The position numbers and the translations under genes are program-made. Below are positions 42,241 to 54,309 of a stretch of DNA of 64,000 bases, piece after piece. Where the stretch lies: positions 1-64,000 of the forward strand of contig JAHQIW010006393.1 of NCBI GenBank assembly GCA_019055375.1. Reading direction: 5' to 3'. The DNA comes from Parelaphostrongylus tenuis (Eukaryota; Nematoda; Chromadorea; Rhabditida; Metastrongylidae). The stretch's first letter is position 1; each line of letters starts with the position of its first letter. A model generated the notes under the pieces. It was given only the letters and a program-made list of their open reading frames with translations. It was not told where the DNA came from and made no database searches.

Positions 42241-42460
42241 TGTATTCATGCATGCTTGAATAGCTTCCGGTATTGTAAAAATTTGTTTACCATCTACTCG
42301 CTTTCTTACAGCTTCTTCATGAATGCTATTTCCATCTAGGATTGCATTTATCAAACAAGAAACCACTCTGGGTGGGCAGGTCTGAAAAATCGTATATGCA
42401 GCGCTTTTTAATCTTTGATCTTGTTCCGCCACATTTGAAATATCTGGTGGCTTTCTCCAA
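42241..42460 (-). CDS. Candidate internal exon of an unidentified minus-strand gene
   Basis: Between a TTTTAAG acceptor and a GTAAAG donor (or GTGGGT six bases on), 73 codons are open: WRKPPDISNVAEQDQRLKSA, then AYTIFQTCPPRVVSCLINAI, then a charged block ending TIPEAIQACMNT. The length is exactly one base plus 73 codons, leaving phase 0, which fits the exon at 38318-38411. The sequence looks strongly protein-like but I do not recognise the family. Confidence 0.45.
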
Positions 42461-42685
42461 CTTAAAATGATCAGTGTGCGTCTCCTTACCGTCTATATTA
42501 CCATGGCTTTGCTAGCAGTGTCTTTTTTCTCAGTAATGCAAGATGCCAGAAAGGGATTTGGTGAAAGAATCTAATGATTTTGAGGCGTAGATTTCAATTT
42601 ACAGCGAACGTCTGACAGTGTGGCTCAACTGTGATAGTAGTCTTTGCTACTACTTTTTTGAATATTGTGAACACTTTTTGAAATA

Positions 42686-42905
42686 AGGGCGCCGTGGTCG
42701 AGTGGTTGTGATGCTAGTCGCGGCGTGCGTGGAGACAAGCTTCACCTCTGAGCTGTTTTCGGCAGTCATCAACAACGCTCTATGGAACGCCACAGACGGG
42801 CTATCCTCGAGATTGCAAGAGACTCGCTCAACCACTATTCTACGACGTTCAAGAAAAGACGAAAAACGATTCGAATGATAGAAGTACTGGGATCCGCATA
42901 GTGAA
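42686..42905 (+). mobile_element. tRNA-derived SINE, family D
   Basis: The head GGCGCCGTGGTCGAGTGGTT resembles the A box of Ser/Leu tRNAs. It is followed by a shared body (ACAACGCTCTATGGAACGCC, TATCCTCGAGATTGCAAGAG, AAAGACGAAAAACGATTCGA). Reverse copies lie at 23440-23695 and 43768-43975. Confidence 0.6.
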
Positions 42906-43767
42906 AAAAAAAACGCTGCAAAGACGAATAATAAAGTGTCTAAAAAGTGCTCTTAATTTTGAAAAGTAGTAGCAAGATCAGATTTTTGTTATTGTGCATG
43001 TCTAAGAAATCTCTTCGTCTTATTTGTGCTCAAAGCTTTCCAAGAGCCTATGAGGTGGAAAACCTCAAATGGGCGGATCGGTAGTTTTCATTGTGAAAAT
43101 CAGTCACATTTGCTAGTAGAATAGAATGGAGCTTATAGTGCAAACAATGCTGAATATAGCATTATACATAATGCAGTATTTTCATCACTCTATGTAAAGT
43201 TCGTTCAGCTATCACCATTGGAGAAATTTCTGCCTGGGTGATCTTGCTGAGCGATTTTACGATAGATCGCTGTTATGAACCATAAAAGAGCCTAACACGG
43301 GCCTAACAGGAACGGGACGATAAGTTGTAACGAAAAAGGAAAAAAGCTTCAATAGATGTCGGTCTCCTCTGAAAATCAATGTTTGAAGAAAGCCTGCATC
43401 GAAGAATGCGAAGATTTGACACTTTTCGCTAGATGTAATGGTGTCTGACATTTTTCGATAAATGGAACGGTGTCATCTTTGAGAAACATTTGGTTTTGTA
43501 ACACTACAGTGGTGCCGGTTTTGATGTGCATGTGCAATCCCACTAATCACCAGTGACTGGTTAACAGTATTCCATTGGTACGACACAGCTAGCAAACGAT
43601 TTAATAAGCGCTACTCGAACAAAGTTTGTGAAGTTACATCGTCTGCAGAGCAACCTTTATTCAGATGGAAGGGTGAAGGTGAAATGATAATCAACACTGG
43701 CTTACCATTCATTTTGCCGAGGAAAGCATAAACTTGACTTGATTTGAGACTTGATACACTGTCACTT

Positions 43768-43975
43768 TATGGATCCGTCTTCACAGTGTTTTCTTCATTG
43801 TCCTCGATCTCAGTACTTCTAGCATTCAATTAGTTTTTTCTACTTGATCTTAAACGTCATGAAATTGTGGTTGAACGACTTTCCTTGCAATTTCGAAAAT
43901 AGCCTAATTGTGTCGTTCCATAAGGCGTTGTTGACTGCCGGAGAGAGTTGGTGGAAGGGGTTGGTTAAACGCCTT
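43768..43975 (-). mobile_element. tRNA-derived SINE, family D, reverse partial copy
   Basis: Contains CTTTCCTTGCAATTTCGAAA, CGTTCCATAAGGCGTTGTTG and the upstream TCAGTACTTCTAGCATTCAA, all reverse matches to 42686-42905. The tRNA-like head is missing. Confidence 0.55.
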
Positions 43976-45441
43976 TCTTGCCAGCAACCTCTAACTTTGT
44001 TATGTGATTATGTAATTCTTATTCCTCATATGTGAATCTCTTCCATGGTTCCTTCAACGCAAGGTTTTCAATAATCGAGCAGTAGGCAGGTAATGAACAT
44101 GTAACACAATCATCCTTTTCAGATCTTCCATTTCGAGAAAACTGGAGGCTATGGCCATTAGACGGTAACGCATCTAGCCCTGGCAATGTGAATATGCCTC
44201 ATCACTTAGTATTGTTCCATCGGTTTCAGTCAGCTTGTAACCAGATAACATAGCTCAGACCATGACTGACAATTTCTCTAGAAATCCCATGTTTCGGAAT
44301 GCCACGTATTTCTTGATGTCTAGGACGAGAATGATAAAATTGAAATCGATAGCTGATTGGCAAAAGCTTTGACAAGATATACAAATTTTTCGCAGTCTGT
44401 CTCAGATATCTCTTCTAAATAACTTTTCGTGGTGATAAAAATTTCAAAGCATTTGATCCTAGTAAATATTTCTATTATATTCCTAATAAACATTTGAAAT
44501 TTATTACGGTAGCATTTCTTCCCCTTGTTTGACAGTTGTTATTAGCCACCACTTCTCGTCCAGCTGCTGATATTTGAGCTTGACTCGTAACATATCGCTC
44601 TTCAAGTGGGGCCTAAGCAAGTATACAAAAATGAATGGTTCTTACGGTATCGAGGAAGCTTTGTCATTAAGAAGATTTTGTAATCTGTTTGGAAGAATTG
44701 CACCGTGTCTCCCTTATGCTAGCAGTAGAATGGTTCATCTCATATGTGCGAGATAGTGGTTCATTGATGACATTCTGTAGCTATCTGATACAAATTTAGA
44801 TCTAATTACCATGATTTGAGATGTGGTATAAGAGCACACTTAGATATGCAATCGACCGTCTGGCTGTAATTAGTATCAGAATCGTTTGGCAAAGGATCAG
44901 AAAAATATAGGACATTACTTGTGGTTGCTGAGTAGTAATGGAAATATTCTGCTTAGTTTTTTGCTTAACAGTAAGCAACACAAGTGCAAAAACTAAAATA
45001 TAATTAGATCACTCAGGTCATAACTGTAACCAATTATACCTACATAACTGACTGTTTTCAAGACCTTGCATAAAATCCTATTACACCCTGACGATGTATT
45101 TTGAACCTTTTACGAGATCTGTTGTGGAACTCATTAGTGCTAGACGACGTTTCGACTTTTTGGCCTCATCAGTAGCACGATGCTTTTCTGCTCAGCCAAT
45201 CCTTTATAAGGGAGTACACGCCCTACATATAAAGGAGTTTAGCACTATTAAGTGTCAAAACAGACTCCATGAAAGGAGCAAAATATACTGTCAGGTTTAT
45301 TAGAATTTCAAGCAAAGTTTTGAAAAAGCAGTCGAATATAAAGGTATTATTCAAATTACCAACTATAAGCAATCGCCTATGAATTACTGCAATGTCAGGT
45401 GATCATATCATTCTATAGAACGTGCAACTAATTTGCGTGTG
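43976..45441. other. Stretch without recognised genes
   Basis: AT-rich. Short frames at 44574-44756 and 45094-45303 were read but have no family resemblance and no supporting splice sites. No tandem or named dispersed repeat was recognised. Confidence 0.4.
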
Positions 45442-46023
45442 ACTATGGGTTGAGGAATAATTTCCTTAATATCCGCAAAAAAATCAAGTTTTATGTTTGT
45501 TTCACACACTATTGGTTGCTGTAAGTTCATGGCAATGTCTCAGCATTATCCATAAGAGACTGCCACAGCTATGGAACGTTGAAGGAAAAGTACCCGACAA
45601 TAATTCGTCGGATGCTGTTTCAACAAGGCAATGCCAAATCTCAAAGCGTAAAGAAGACTGTGGAAAAATTGGATGAACTGGAGGGAGTCGAGGTTTTGTC
45701 GCGCCCAGGCCACAGTCCAGATGCTGCGCCGTCTGATTATAATCCAGTTCAACTTAATTTTTCATTTTCTGGGAACATTTCTTACGAGGGCGCCGATTCG
45801 AGACATTTGATCAAGTTGAAGAGACATGTTAAGAGTTTTTTGATTCAAAGCTCAAGGGATGATATGCCTAGCAGATCCGAAAGCTTACAGATCGTTGATC
45901 GAAGATCGTGGATAATGATGGTCTTCATCTTAGAGAATAATTATTGCTGCTTTTATCTGAATTTATTTTCTTCGGACTTTGGATTCTCAGCCGGAGTTAA
46001 GGACCTTTTTCTCATCCTAATAA
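45442..46023 (+). mobile_element. Mariner-like element, decayed
   Basis: Left end GGGTTGAGGAATAATTTCCT; right end on the opposite strand GAGAAAAAGGTCCTTAACTC. The interior keeps LFQQGNAKSQSVKKTVEKL, ELEGVEVLSRPGHSPDAAPS and the C-terminal ESLQIVDRRS region in shifting frames. Related to the copies at 23839, 26145 and 55095. Confidence 0.72.
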
Positions 46024-46229
46024 TTATGTGGTGTATTTCATGTTACTTACAATCACTGTGTTAAAAGTGGCACGGGAAGCCGTAGCATGCTTTTTCGGAA
46101 AAGCAGTGAAAAAAATAACAATTCTCAAGGCTGGGTTTCTATATGTAATGTCCGTCAATAAGTGGAGTATACGAGGGAATAACGAAAGTATAGAAAAACT
46201 ATTTCACATGATATTGAAGCTTTGATTTT

Positions 46230-46470
46230 GTGTTTTACTGTGCGGCTCAGGAAAGTGTTTGACTGAGTAGATTACAAATCAATATGGCACTTTTTAGGTT
46301 CTTAGCAAGGCGAAAATCGCTAAGTCGTCAGCCACTGTCGAATAAATCCGTCATCAACAACATCGGGTCAGCGACCAAGAAAAAACTCCTTAAGAATCTA
46401 ATTCAACGTATGTCCAGGCTCTGAGGAAAGGGGATCGCCAGAACGTCAGCCGAACTACTACTATTATTAC
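46230..46470 (+). pseudogene. Possible Tc1-like DNA-binding-domain scrap
   Basis: Frames contain SATKKKLLKNLIQRM and a following RQNVSRTT block reminiscent of the helix-turn-helix and GRPR region of Tc1-type transposases (NVSRTT is typical). The match is short and broken by stops. Confidence 0.25.
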
Positions 46471-46848
46471 TATCAGGTTGGGGAAAAATTTCTGAGAAGA
46501 TGCTTGTAAAACATATATTCAATCACCTATTACACCCGAACAAAGACAAACTGATAGACAAAGTACTCCGCTTCAACTTGAAGCACTTCCTGCCACTTCT
46601 CCGGCAAGAGATCGATCGCCAGAAGCCAGATTAATGTGTTCACTTGCCACCATTGCATTTGAACCCATTCATGCATCACCAACATCCTAATTTGCTCGCT
46701 TGTTAACCCCATTATGAAATAAATAGATGAATTATATACCAATCAAAGGGGGAGAGGACGGGCTTTTAAATGAGCCCAAAAACACAAAAAATGGCCGACA
46801 CCCAGAAAAGTTACAAGCATTTTTTCAGAACTTCTCCTCCAATATTAC
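46471..46848 (-). mobile_element. Short mariner derivative keeping the N-terminal transposase start
   Basis: Inverted ends: AGGTTGGGGAAAAATTTCTG on the left, and on the opposite strand GGAGGAGAAGTTCTGAAAAA on the right. On the minus strand a frame starts MGLTSEQIRMLVMHEW from 46712, the first helix of a mariner DNA-binding domain; the rest is deleted or scrambled. Same family as the element at 55576-56352. Confidence 0.65.
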
Positions 46849-47757
46849 TACCAATCTCACATCAGATAATCAAGATAGGTCTTTACGATTTACATATATT
46901 AATTATCAATGCCGACGATTATAGAAAGTCGCACTTTTGGAAAATTCTCAAAGTGACATCTCTATAGGTACAAGTGGTCGTTATCTCTCAGCTATTTGCT
47001 GTATGGACTTTTCGTGTCTTTGTTGCTAAGTATTAACTTCAGTTTCACGATTCACAGTACACAGGCCTATTTTGGACTAGTGTACGTTGGTTATTAAAGA
47101 TATTATCACTAAGCAAACAATGCGCTCATCTTTGCCATCGATCGTTTTGTTGTACTATAGTTTACCTTACCTCTTTTCCACAAATCACTGTTGGCATTCT
47201 TATATCTGTGCGATGGATTAGTTCGGCCATACGAACAGCTATGACGGTGCAAGCGTTCGAACGAGATTCTCTACCACCAAGCTTACTTTGCGACACTGCA
47301 GAGGGCATACGCCACACTGTCACTCCATCCTAAAACTACTCCTTTTTTATCACTCAGTATCACTCACAGTCATCGATAGTCCACAATCTTTTAATAAAAG
47401 AACAGTTGTGAAAGTCAATGCTAAATTCCGATGAGTCGGAATAAACACTTCTGAAAAATGAGGCAAAAGTCTCTGCAGCAGAACTTGGTGTGCTTTAGAC
47501 CGAGGACAATGATTGGTTACTTGATTTCAATAGTTACTTATACGATAGATCACAGATTTGTAATACTGAGATGACAGTGAGTTTTTACTTTTGATATGAG
47601 AATCACTCTCGCGTAATCTAGTCTGCCTAACAATGCTTTTCAAAAAAAATTTTTTTCCAAATTACTCCAGTGCTAAAAGGCTCCCAGCATATAAGTATTG
47701 CAGAAATATCATTGCATGGAAAAAATGACTTATTCGTTATTTGGGTACAGATGAATA

Positions 47758-48062
47758 GAAAGGATAAAGGATAAAGCTCTTGGCGTTGATCAATCTCTGA
47801 GAGATACGCCGTGCATTTGTGTTCAATTGTTAACTGCGCCTGAGGTGATTGGCGCATATCTGGCCTTTACAATGACTCGCGGTGGCCTCCCGCTGAACCG
47901 AGTTAGTGCTGCTTATCCTTCCAGGTAAGTCTGGGACCAGTCTGGTACCAATTTACCGTTCCCAGAGGGATGAACGGCTTGGTGAGCCATGGTCGCGAGA
48001 TCGAACTATTGACCGCGTGTGCGACGCAGAGCATCTCTAACGTCTGTGTCACATACGCTTCT
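47758..48062 (-). mobile_element. tRNA-derived SINE, family A, copy 8 (reverse)
   Basis: Reverse copy with tail AGGATAAAGGATAAAGCTC, GATACGCCGTGCATTTG, TTATCCTTCCAGGTAAGTC, B box complement near GAGATCGAACTATTGACC and a decayed A box complement near CATCTCTAACGTCTGTG. Confidence 0.7.
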
Positions 48063-49910
48063 ACAAATGTCAGCATATCATAGATAGTATAATATAATAA
48101 ACCGGTATAAATAAATATAAATTGATAGTGTAATATGTAGCGTAATAGATAAAGAACTTGTTCACCAAAAAATTCAGAATCCAAATACTTAGTGGCTTTC
48201 TTCATTGTCATAAAATGTCGCCCATATTTTTGACGTCTAATAGGGCGACCTTCTTTTGCAAAAATCCTCTATCCCCTTTAGTCATTATTGCGTTAACCTT
48301 CCACGTCGACATGTTACGTTTCGTAGCACGTCGCGCGACATCGCACCTCACTTAGTTACTCTAATTGCGGCGTCGTGTGTTTCCGCGATTTTGTGCAGGC
48401 GCACGTCGCAATATAATTGAGCGAATACACTTGGCAAATTGGGATACTGAGAAAGCATCACCATCACGAATTAATGGAATATCGTTGAAATGGCTTCTGT
48501 AACAATAATTTTAGTAGAAACAACGCGCATACAACGGAAAATCTTCTATACTTCAACGAGAAAACCACATTCTTCCAAAAACGAACGTATCTCCAGCTGT
48601 TATATAACATTTGTTTCGTCCTTCTTAGTCTATGTTTCTATTATCATTTGATAGCCTGAGAAATACCGATTTCGACAGTACGCTTAGTTCATGAAACAAC
48701 CTTCATAATACGTTTTACTAATGGACAAAGATAACGTTTCGCATTTAGAATGCGCTTTTCAATTTCACAGTCACTTTCTTAGCAGTTATTAGTAGAGTTG
48801 ATTCCGAGTAAATCTCGTCGCTGTGGAAAAAATGGATTATTATCTAGGAAATTTATATAAACGTTTATAGTGAATAGAACTCTGGGTTGCAACCGAAACG
48901 TTCACTTCATTGCGACTGTTCGGAATGCAATCCGCATTATGTAGAAAGCATTCTTGTTTACTTGCCTTTTTTACTCAGCAGAGCTTTTTTATCAGAACAC
49001 TAATAATCAGTCATTAGTTTGGAAGATGAAACACTTGATACCAAACTTGTTTTTTAAAAAAAACATTCACATTTTGTTCTGGCAGCAAAAAGAAAATTAT
49101 ATTTTGCGCACGAAGTACCGCGTATGCAGTGAGCATCCCCGTTCTTCATAAAACATTCATGTATTGTGGTTCAAACACTATGACAACTTTTGGTTATTGT
49201 ATGAGTTAAAGAGCATCAAAACTGGAAGAATTATATCACAATACCCGATTTCAGAAGTGCGGAATGACAGTAGACTAGATTATTTGACTATTTATTCGTT
49301 TGTGGCAATGAATAAAAATAAATTGTTGCTGAGATAAGAAACAAGAGATAATTGCAACTTAATCATGATTATATGCAATTAAAATAGCATAGTGGTGTTT
49401 TAATAGCACTTCGAGATATGATTTATTCATAATCATGTAGTTATCTCTATCAAAAATTGCGGTTTCGAAATAAGCATTGGTGTTTCTTCGACGTTGAGTG
49501 ACGAATAAAATTCACAATTGAGTATAAATGGACATGGAAATTTATTAGCTATGGAGACAAGAGAAAAATGCCTCTTCTACAACTCTGTGCAAGTCCCAAC
49601 TCCAAAATCTACTATCAATAAAGAGTTCCTCATAATTTTCTATGAAATGGCATTGCATTGAAATGTGCGGTGTAAGATCTGAAGAGCCTGTCATTGTTTT
49701 ATGATTATTTTGGCATATTTTAGCCAGAATTGAAGTTCGTTCTCTGAATTCCATTTTTTGCTGCTGATAAATTTCTTTGATTGACGAGAAAGGTTTGAAT
49801 TTATTACGAAACTACAGCATTGTGAAGATTACTTCCTCCAATCGTGAAGTTCGTCACGCCGATTGCTACTTTCTATCACGGCCGACGTTATAGGATTAGT
49901 AATCTTGGCC
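48063..49910. other. Stretch without recognised genes
   Basis: AT-rich DNA with weakly repeat-like blocks near 48600-48780 (GATAGCCTGAGAAATACCG, TTCATAATACG) that resemble decayed foldback units. A minus frame at 49545-49754 was read but not supported. Confidence 0.4.
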
Positions 49911-50470
49911 ATTTCAGGCTGTTAGCTTAGCATGACTTATCAGCGTGGTTTGGCAACCACCACTGAAATAGAGACTATGCTCAGCGAGCTGAACGAAGGG
50001 AAAGAAAAGTTGAACTAAGCATAAACACGAGGAAGACAAATTCCAGAAGGACTATGGTGTGGAGGCTTTGGGGCAAATTGGAATTCAGTGAATATGGATA
50101 ATAATATAAAAGAAGAATTAGGCAGAAGACAGAGAATAGCGTGGGCCCCGTTTGAGCATCTCAAGAAAGCCATTGACAATAGAGCAGGATTCAGACTTCA
50201 TGCTCGTCTTTTCCGACTCAACTATCCTCGCAGTGATCTGTCATGCAGGAGAGACGTGCTGACATTGCAACCATTTCAGAAAATCTGCACATCGCCCACA
50301 GGACGATTCAGCGAGGTCTCTGGAATTCAAGCGGCACTCACAACTTCTAGCCGGATTCGGCAGCTCAGATCCTCGAGGACTAACTCATCTAAATCAAAAA
50401 TAGCTGCATCGATAGCGTAAGGCTGACGGCCGGTCACTTGTGAGATTAAATGACGCACTGGAGAGAAAAA
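49911..50470 (+). pseudogene. RTE-like reverse-transcriptase fragment, decayed
   Basis: Remains of the region after the RT active site: TETMLSELNEGKEK-like text near 49970, then MNMDNNIKEELGRRQRIAWA, PFEHLKKAIDNRAGFRLHAR and scattered downstream pieces with frameshifts. The MN-DNNIKEELGRR block matches the thumb of hookworm RTE elements and is the counterpart of MTDDLVPELSRRKRAAW in the copy at 1679-3211. No endonuclease or catalytic FADD is left. Confidence 0.7.
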
Positions 50471-50739
50471 CAGTGAAGTGAAGTGAACTAAAAAACAGTG
50501 CAAGCGTCATCTTGAAAATCAGCCCAAATGATGGACGGACACGTTTGTGGTTAACGCCAATCATCTGCATCTTCAAATGGCAAATAGTTTAGAATAACGT
50601 AGGCCTCGCATATGTCACCATGTTCGGAACAAACCACCGCAATGGACAAAAGCTTTGCGAAAGAGAAACAAACGGAAACTATGCTGGAACTAGCACTACG
50701 AGTGAAACCGGATCATCCAAGTACTCAGCTATGTATATG

Positions 50740-51500
50740 GGGCTCCTTTCCGTTATCCGGGAACAAATGAAGAAATGACCCCCTCTGCTGCACAAAGACT
50801 TTCCATTGCACATTCAATAATTATTCGAAAGCCTGAATCTCTGGCCATTGCACTACATAGCCGTTTTGCATATTTCCCACAGAACAGAGCTGTTCTACGA
50901 AATGATAAATAACCAATAAGTAGGGTAAGTTTCGGCGATTCCATCGCTATGTTAATTTTCTAAAAAACCGTTTCACTGCAGTGTAGCAAGGAAAATAAGA
51001 ATGAGTTCACATAGGAGAGCATTTGTTTTTGACTAAGCTAAGGGCTGAGGAAATGGGGCAGGGAGGCTCCCCGTGGGTTTCAATCTCCACATAGAATGTT
51101 TGACGCTGATAATACACCTTTCCGTACTTGCAGCGAAGTAATAATAAAAGCAGACGGCGGGTGTAAAACAGATATGATTTGGAATAATACAGCGTTATAA
51201 ATGTGCCTTTTTGAAGAAGGAGCACGCAGCGCAGTAGCCAGAAATGAATGATTACTAGAAGTAGTGGAAAGCTTTTGTTCAGTGAGAAAGATCGTTTCTA
51301 CATCTGCAGCCAGATAACAGAAAAGAACCGTATATGGTAGCTAATTGACAGCCCGTTTCTCGCGCGTGATGAAAGCACGGCAACTTGACGCACTGAGAGG
51401 CAGGAAGAGCAGCATACTTCCAAGATTTAATTTTGCCCAAGTTTTCTGGTGAGAAGGGGCTCATTTGTTATATCACGGGGGTTCACTTATAGATGACTGC
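50740..51500. repeat. Dispersed foldback-type repeats
   Basis: A clear family terminus (GTTATCCGGGAACAAATGAA, then GAAATGACCCC) at about 50755 leads into a plus unit. A second block follows (about 50920-51010), then reversed parts (TACAGCGTTATAAATGTGCC at about 51190, TCAGTGAGAAAGATCG at about 51280). Confidence 0.55.
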
Positions 51501-51605
51501 ATAGATTAGACTGTTTGAACCTAACGTCCAACTAGCCTTATTTCGAAACCGATCGTCTACTTCACTGTAACTTCAATGTAGTGTATATGTTTACCATAGC
51601 TTTCT

Positions 51606-51941
51606 TTGACTGCGCACAATTTCATTATTATTACAGATTTGATTTTGATCACTTTGGTTGCTTATATTCGAATTCTAAGGCTATACATGTATCTAGGACA
51701 ACTACAGTTGAAATCCAAGTTTCAAGAGGGAATTCTGACAGAGTTGGTTTTACGAATTCAAACCCTGCTATACGCAGCTCATAGCGTCCATGGCATCAAT
51801 GTGGCTAAGGGTGTATTCACGAATGCTCAATATAGCGTCATCTTGAGGAGCTGCAATGTGAACGAATTCATCTTTGAGATGAGTAACAATATAGACGTTC
51901 CTTGTGCTAGTGATAACAATTACTTTAAGGGCTTTATCTGA
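51606..51941 (+). CDS. Open frame, possible exon, unidentified
   Basis: After a TTATTATTACAG acceptor-like site at about 51637, the frame has a hydrophobic start (LILITLVAYIRILRLYMYL) and a mixed, non-repetitive remainder (FQEGILTELVLRIQTLLYAA, GINVAKGVFTNAQYSVILRS) to a TGA. It could be the last exon of a membrane protein, but no partner exons or family are recognised. Confidence 0.25.
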   Translation: MTAHNFIIITDLILITLVAYIRILRLYMYLGQLQLKSKFQEGILTELVLRIQTLLYAAHSVHGINVAKGVFTNAQYSVILRSCNVNEFIFEMSNNIDVPCASDNNYFKGFI

Positions 51942-53094
51942 AAAAAAAGACCACTACGACTGTTTGAAAATTTGCTGAAGAATTCGGTGAAAAATTCTCA
52001 ACTCCTATAGAACAGTCTACTCTTGTGACGACACCTGATATCGGTTTTGCAGTGGAGTGGACGACGTCTAATTTTTTTTTACTATGTTCACTGCGACACC
52101 TACAGACATCACCAGCCGATTCGGCAGTTTTTATCTGGCCTCGCCTTCTCTTATTGTGATTTCAGCTGCATAAATCGCTTTTCTTTGCAATTTGGAAAAA
52201 CATCTGGGGTTTTTCCTTTGCTGCAAATGCTCTATGTTTTCCCGTCGCATGGTTTTAGTGCATATTTACTCCTGTGTGATGAAAAATTCGTCTTCTGAGC
52301 AGTCATATGCTCTCAACAGGAAATGAAATTATGTAAGTTATACAAGGATGTTACAATTTTAGCAGTTTTGTTGCGATTCTCTCATTCCATATCCAGACTT
52401 CATTGTAACACGAGATGTCATTTCGCGGAGAGAAAACATCTCTACTTCATTCATTGTATACACTGGTAAGGCCGCAATTTCTCTTCAACAGCAACAGTGC
52501 CTCGTAGAAAACTAAAAGACGAGTGAGAATTCGACAATTTTTAGAGAACCATCTAGCTGTTGCGGTCTGTCTGATTGAGAGATTCTTCACGTGGGAAAAG
52601 GAAATCATGTTCTTTGTTTCTTTCTCACAATGCAAGATGAAATTTGGTGTAGAATTTGTGATTAACGAATTCAAACCATTTCCAGTCGAGGCACTTGCAA
52701 GAGGTCACACACAATTACTTTGCCTCAGTATCGAAGTAATTTAATATTCAATGTCTGACGTTCAGGTTAAATGTACAACGAATATTTTAATGCTTCTGGA
52801 ATCTATAGTAAATCACAATTTAATCAAACCAACCAGTTCCTCCACTGATTTTACCAGTGGTACGTGCGTGTCCATCGTTTCTATTTATGCTTGTGTGGCG
52901 GTGAGAAAACGCGATAGTTTGAAGCCTTGAGAACTTAAATACCACCCTACCGGCTTTGTTGTTCTATTTATCTTCAAATATCTTATCATTTGGTGAAACT
53001 GATAGCATATGCTTACTATTAATGACCAGTAACGCTTTTTGAAATCAAATAACACATATGATTAGTCTAAAATGTAGCAGATTTTTTATTGGGA

Positions 53095-53286
53095 TTAATG
53101 TAAGAAGAATGGGATCGAAAGAAAGATTGAAAATCTGTGCAAAAGCAGCTGTCTAGGGATAAAATTCATTGGCACATCAATGAGCTCTTGTATTTCATCT
53201 GCAATTTTCGAGTACACTTTGATATGTCGCAATAATTGCGCTGTAAATACCGTAAACCGACTTTCCCTCAACCTCGGCATGACCAA
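53095..53286 (-). CDS. Open frame, weak exon candidate
   Basis: Minus-strand frame reading TAQLLRHIKVYSKIADEIQE, then LIDVPMNFIPRQLLLHRF to a TAA. A GTATTTACAG acceptor precedes the first of these blocks. No family is recognised. Confidence 0.2.
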   Translation of the reverse strand: MVMPRLRESRFTVFTAQLLRHIKVYSKIADEIQELIDVPMNFIPRQLLLHRFSIFLSIPFFLH

Positions 53287-53736
53287 TCAGTCATATTTTC
53301 TTTGTCTTTTCCTTTAATTCTTGATTTTTACTTACAATATTTTCCTTCTTTTCTTCGCTGTGATATTTTTGGTGTAACTGAAATGAACACGTCAAAGTAT
53401 AACAACTGTCAAGATGCACCACAATATAATCCCATTTTATATAAGCGTAGTCGTTACTGTTCTCATGCGATCTGCAGAAGTTTTCATAAAACATTTTGCT
53501 CAGATCCCAAGTAGTTGTTGATGTACAAGCCATTTCCGTAAACATAAAACAATGGCCACATTATGATGACTTAGAGAATGACTATAATGACAACTATCCA
53601 ACGATGATCTGTAAAAACAATTAGAGTCTGCTCCACAGAAATTGTCACAGCATACTATTACCAATACTCTCTGTATTTTATTCTAAACACAGTTAATTCA
53701 GCCGAGAGTGAAAATAGTCTTAGGCGGCTTGAGAGG

Positions 53737-54001
53737 TCACGTGTTTGAAAGCTGCCTAATCTCCTCCTTCAGAGGATTTCCGGTGAAATTCAGTTGTACG
53801 AGGAAGGTGCACGATCTGTATAACCGTTCTGCATCCAGATCTAAATTGAGGTCAATCTGAAAACAAGCGAATGGTTGCAGTGACATACAGTACATATTGC
53901 TAAATTCAACTGAAACTCTCAACCGGTGAGTCACCTGTAATGAAATTTCTTGAAATCCAAGATGGCAAGATGCTTTATCCCATATATGCCATGAGAAGAA
54001 A
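53737..54001 (-). CDS. Two candidate terminal exons of an unidentified minus-strand gene
   Basis: Exon 53935-54001 (one base plus 22 codons, FFSWHIWDKASCHLGFQEIS, then LQ) ends at a TTACAG/GTGACT donor. A 78 bp intron ends in CTTGTTTTCAG, and exon 53737-53856 (40 codons) reads IDLNLDLDAERLYRSC, then TFLVQLNFTGNPLKEEIRQL and a TGA. Splice sites, phase and intron size are typical of nematodes. Function unknown; no upstream exons were found. A competing plus-strand exon starts at 54004. Confidence 0.4.
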
Positions 54002-54003
54002 CT

Positions 54004-54120
54004 ATGAGTCGATTGTTAGCTGCATTTATCCTTTTCATTGATGTCCACTGCTCGAACTTCTACGGCATCTCGGCAGTTTCATTTCCTTCCATACTGGTCA
54101 CCTTCTTGAGAACCATTTTG
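54004..54120 (+). CDS. Candidate first exon with signal peptide, plus strand
   Basis: From ATG 54004, 39 codons (MSRLLAAFILFIDVHCSNFY, then GISAVSFPSILVTFLRTIL) end exactly at a GTGAGT donor. The start looks like a secretion signal. No downstream exon was identified, and the opposite-strand exons at 53737-54001 directly adjoin it. Confidence 0.3.
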
Positions 54121-54309
54121 GTGAGTTGTTTTGTGGGCTGACCTATTATTGAAAAATATAAGTTTCAGTTTCAATATCACGCGTAATATGAGCTCAGAGC
54201 TGTCGTTCATCTTCTCAAAATAGTTGATTTCGTTTGTAAAACCTGGAATTTTGACGATACGCGATGTCCCGAGTTAAATTTTTCTATAAGAGATCCAACT
54301 AATCAAAAT

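Noticed and set aside
44574..44756. Possible CUB-like fragment
   Set aside because: A vague resemblance to CUB strand spacing in a 60-codon frame; no conserved cysteine pair or neighbouring exon supports it.
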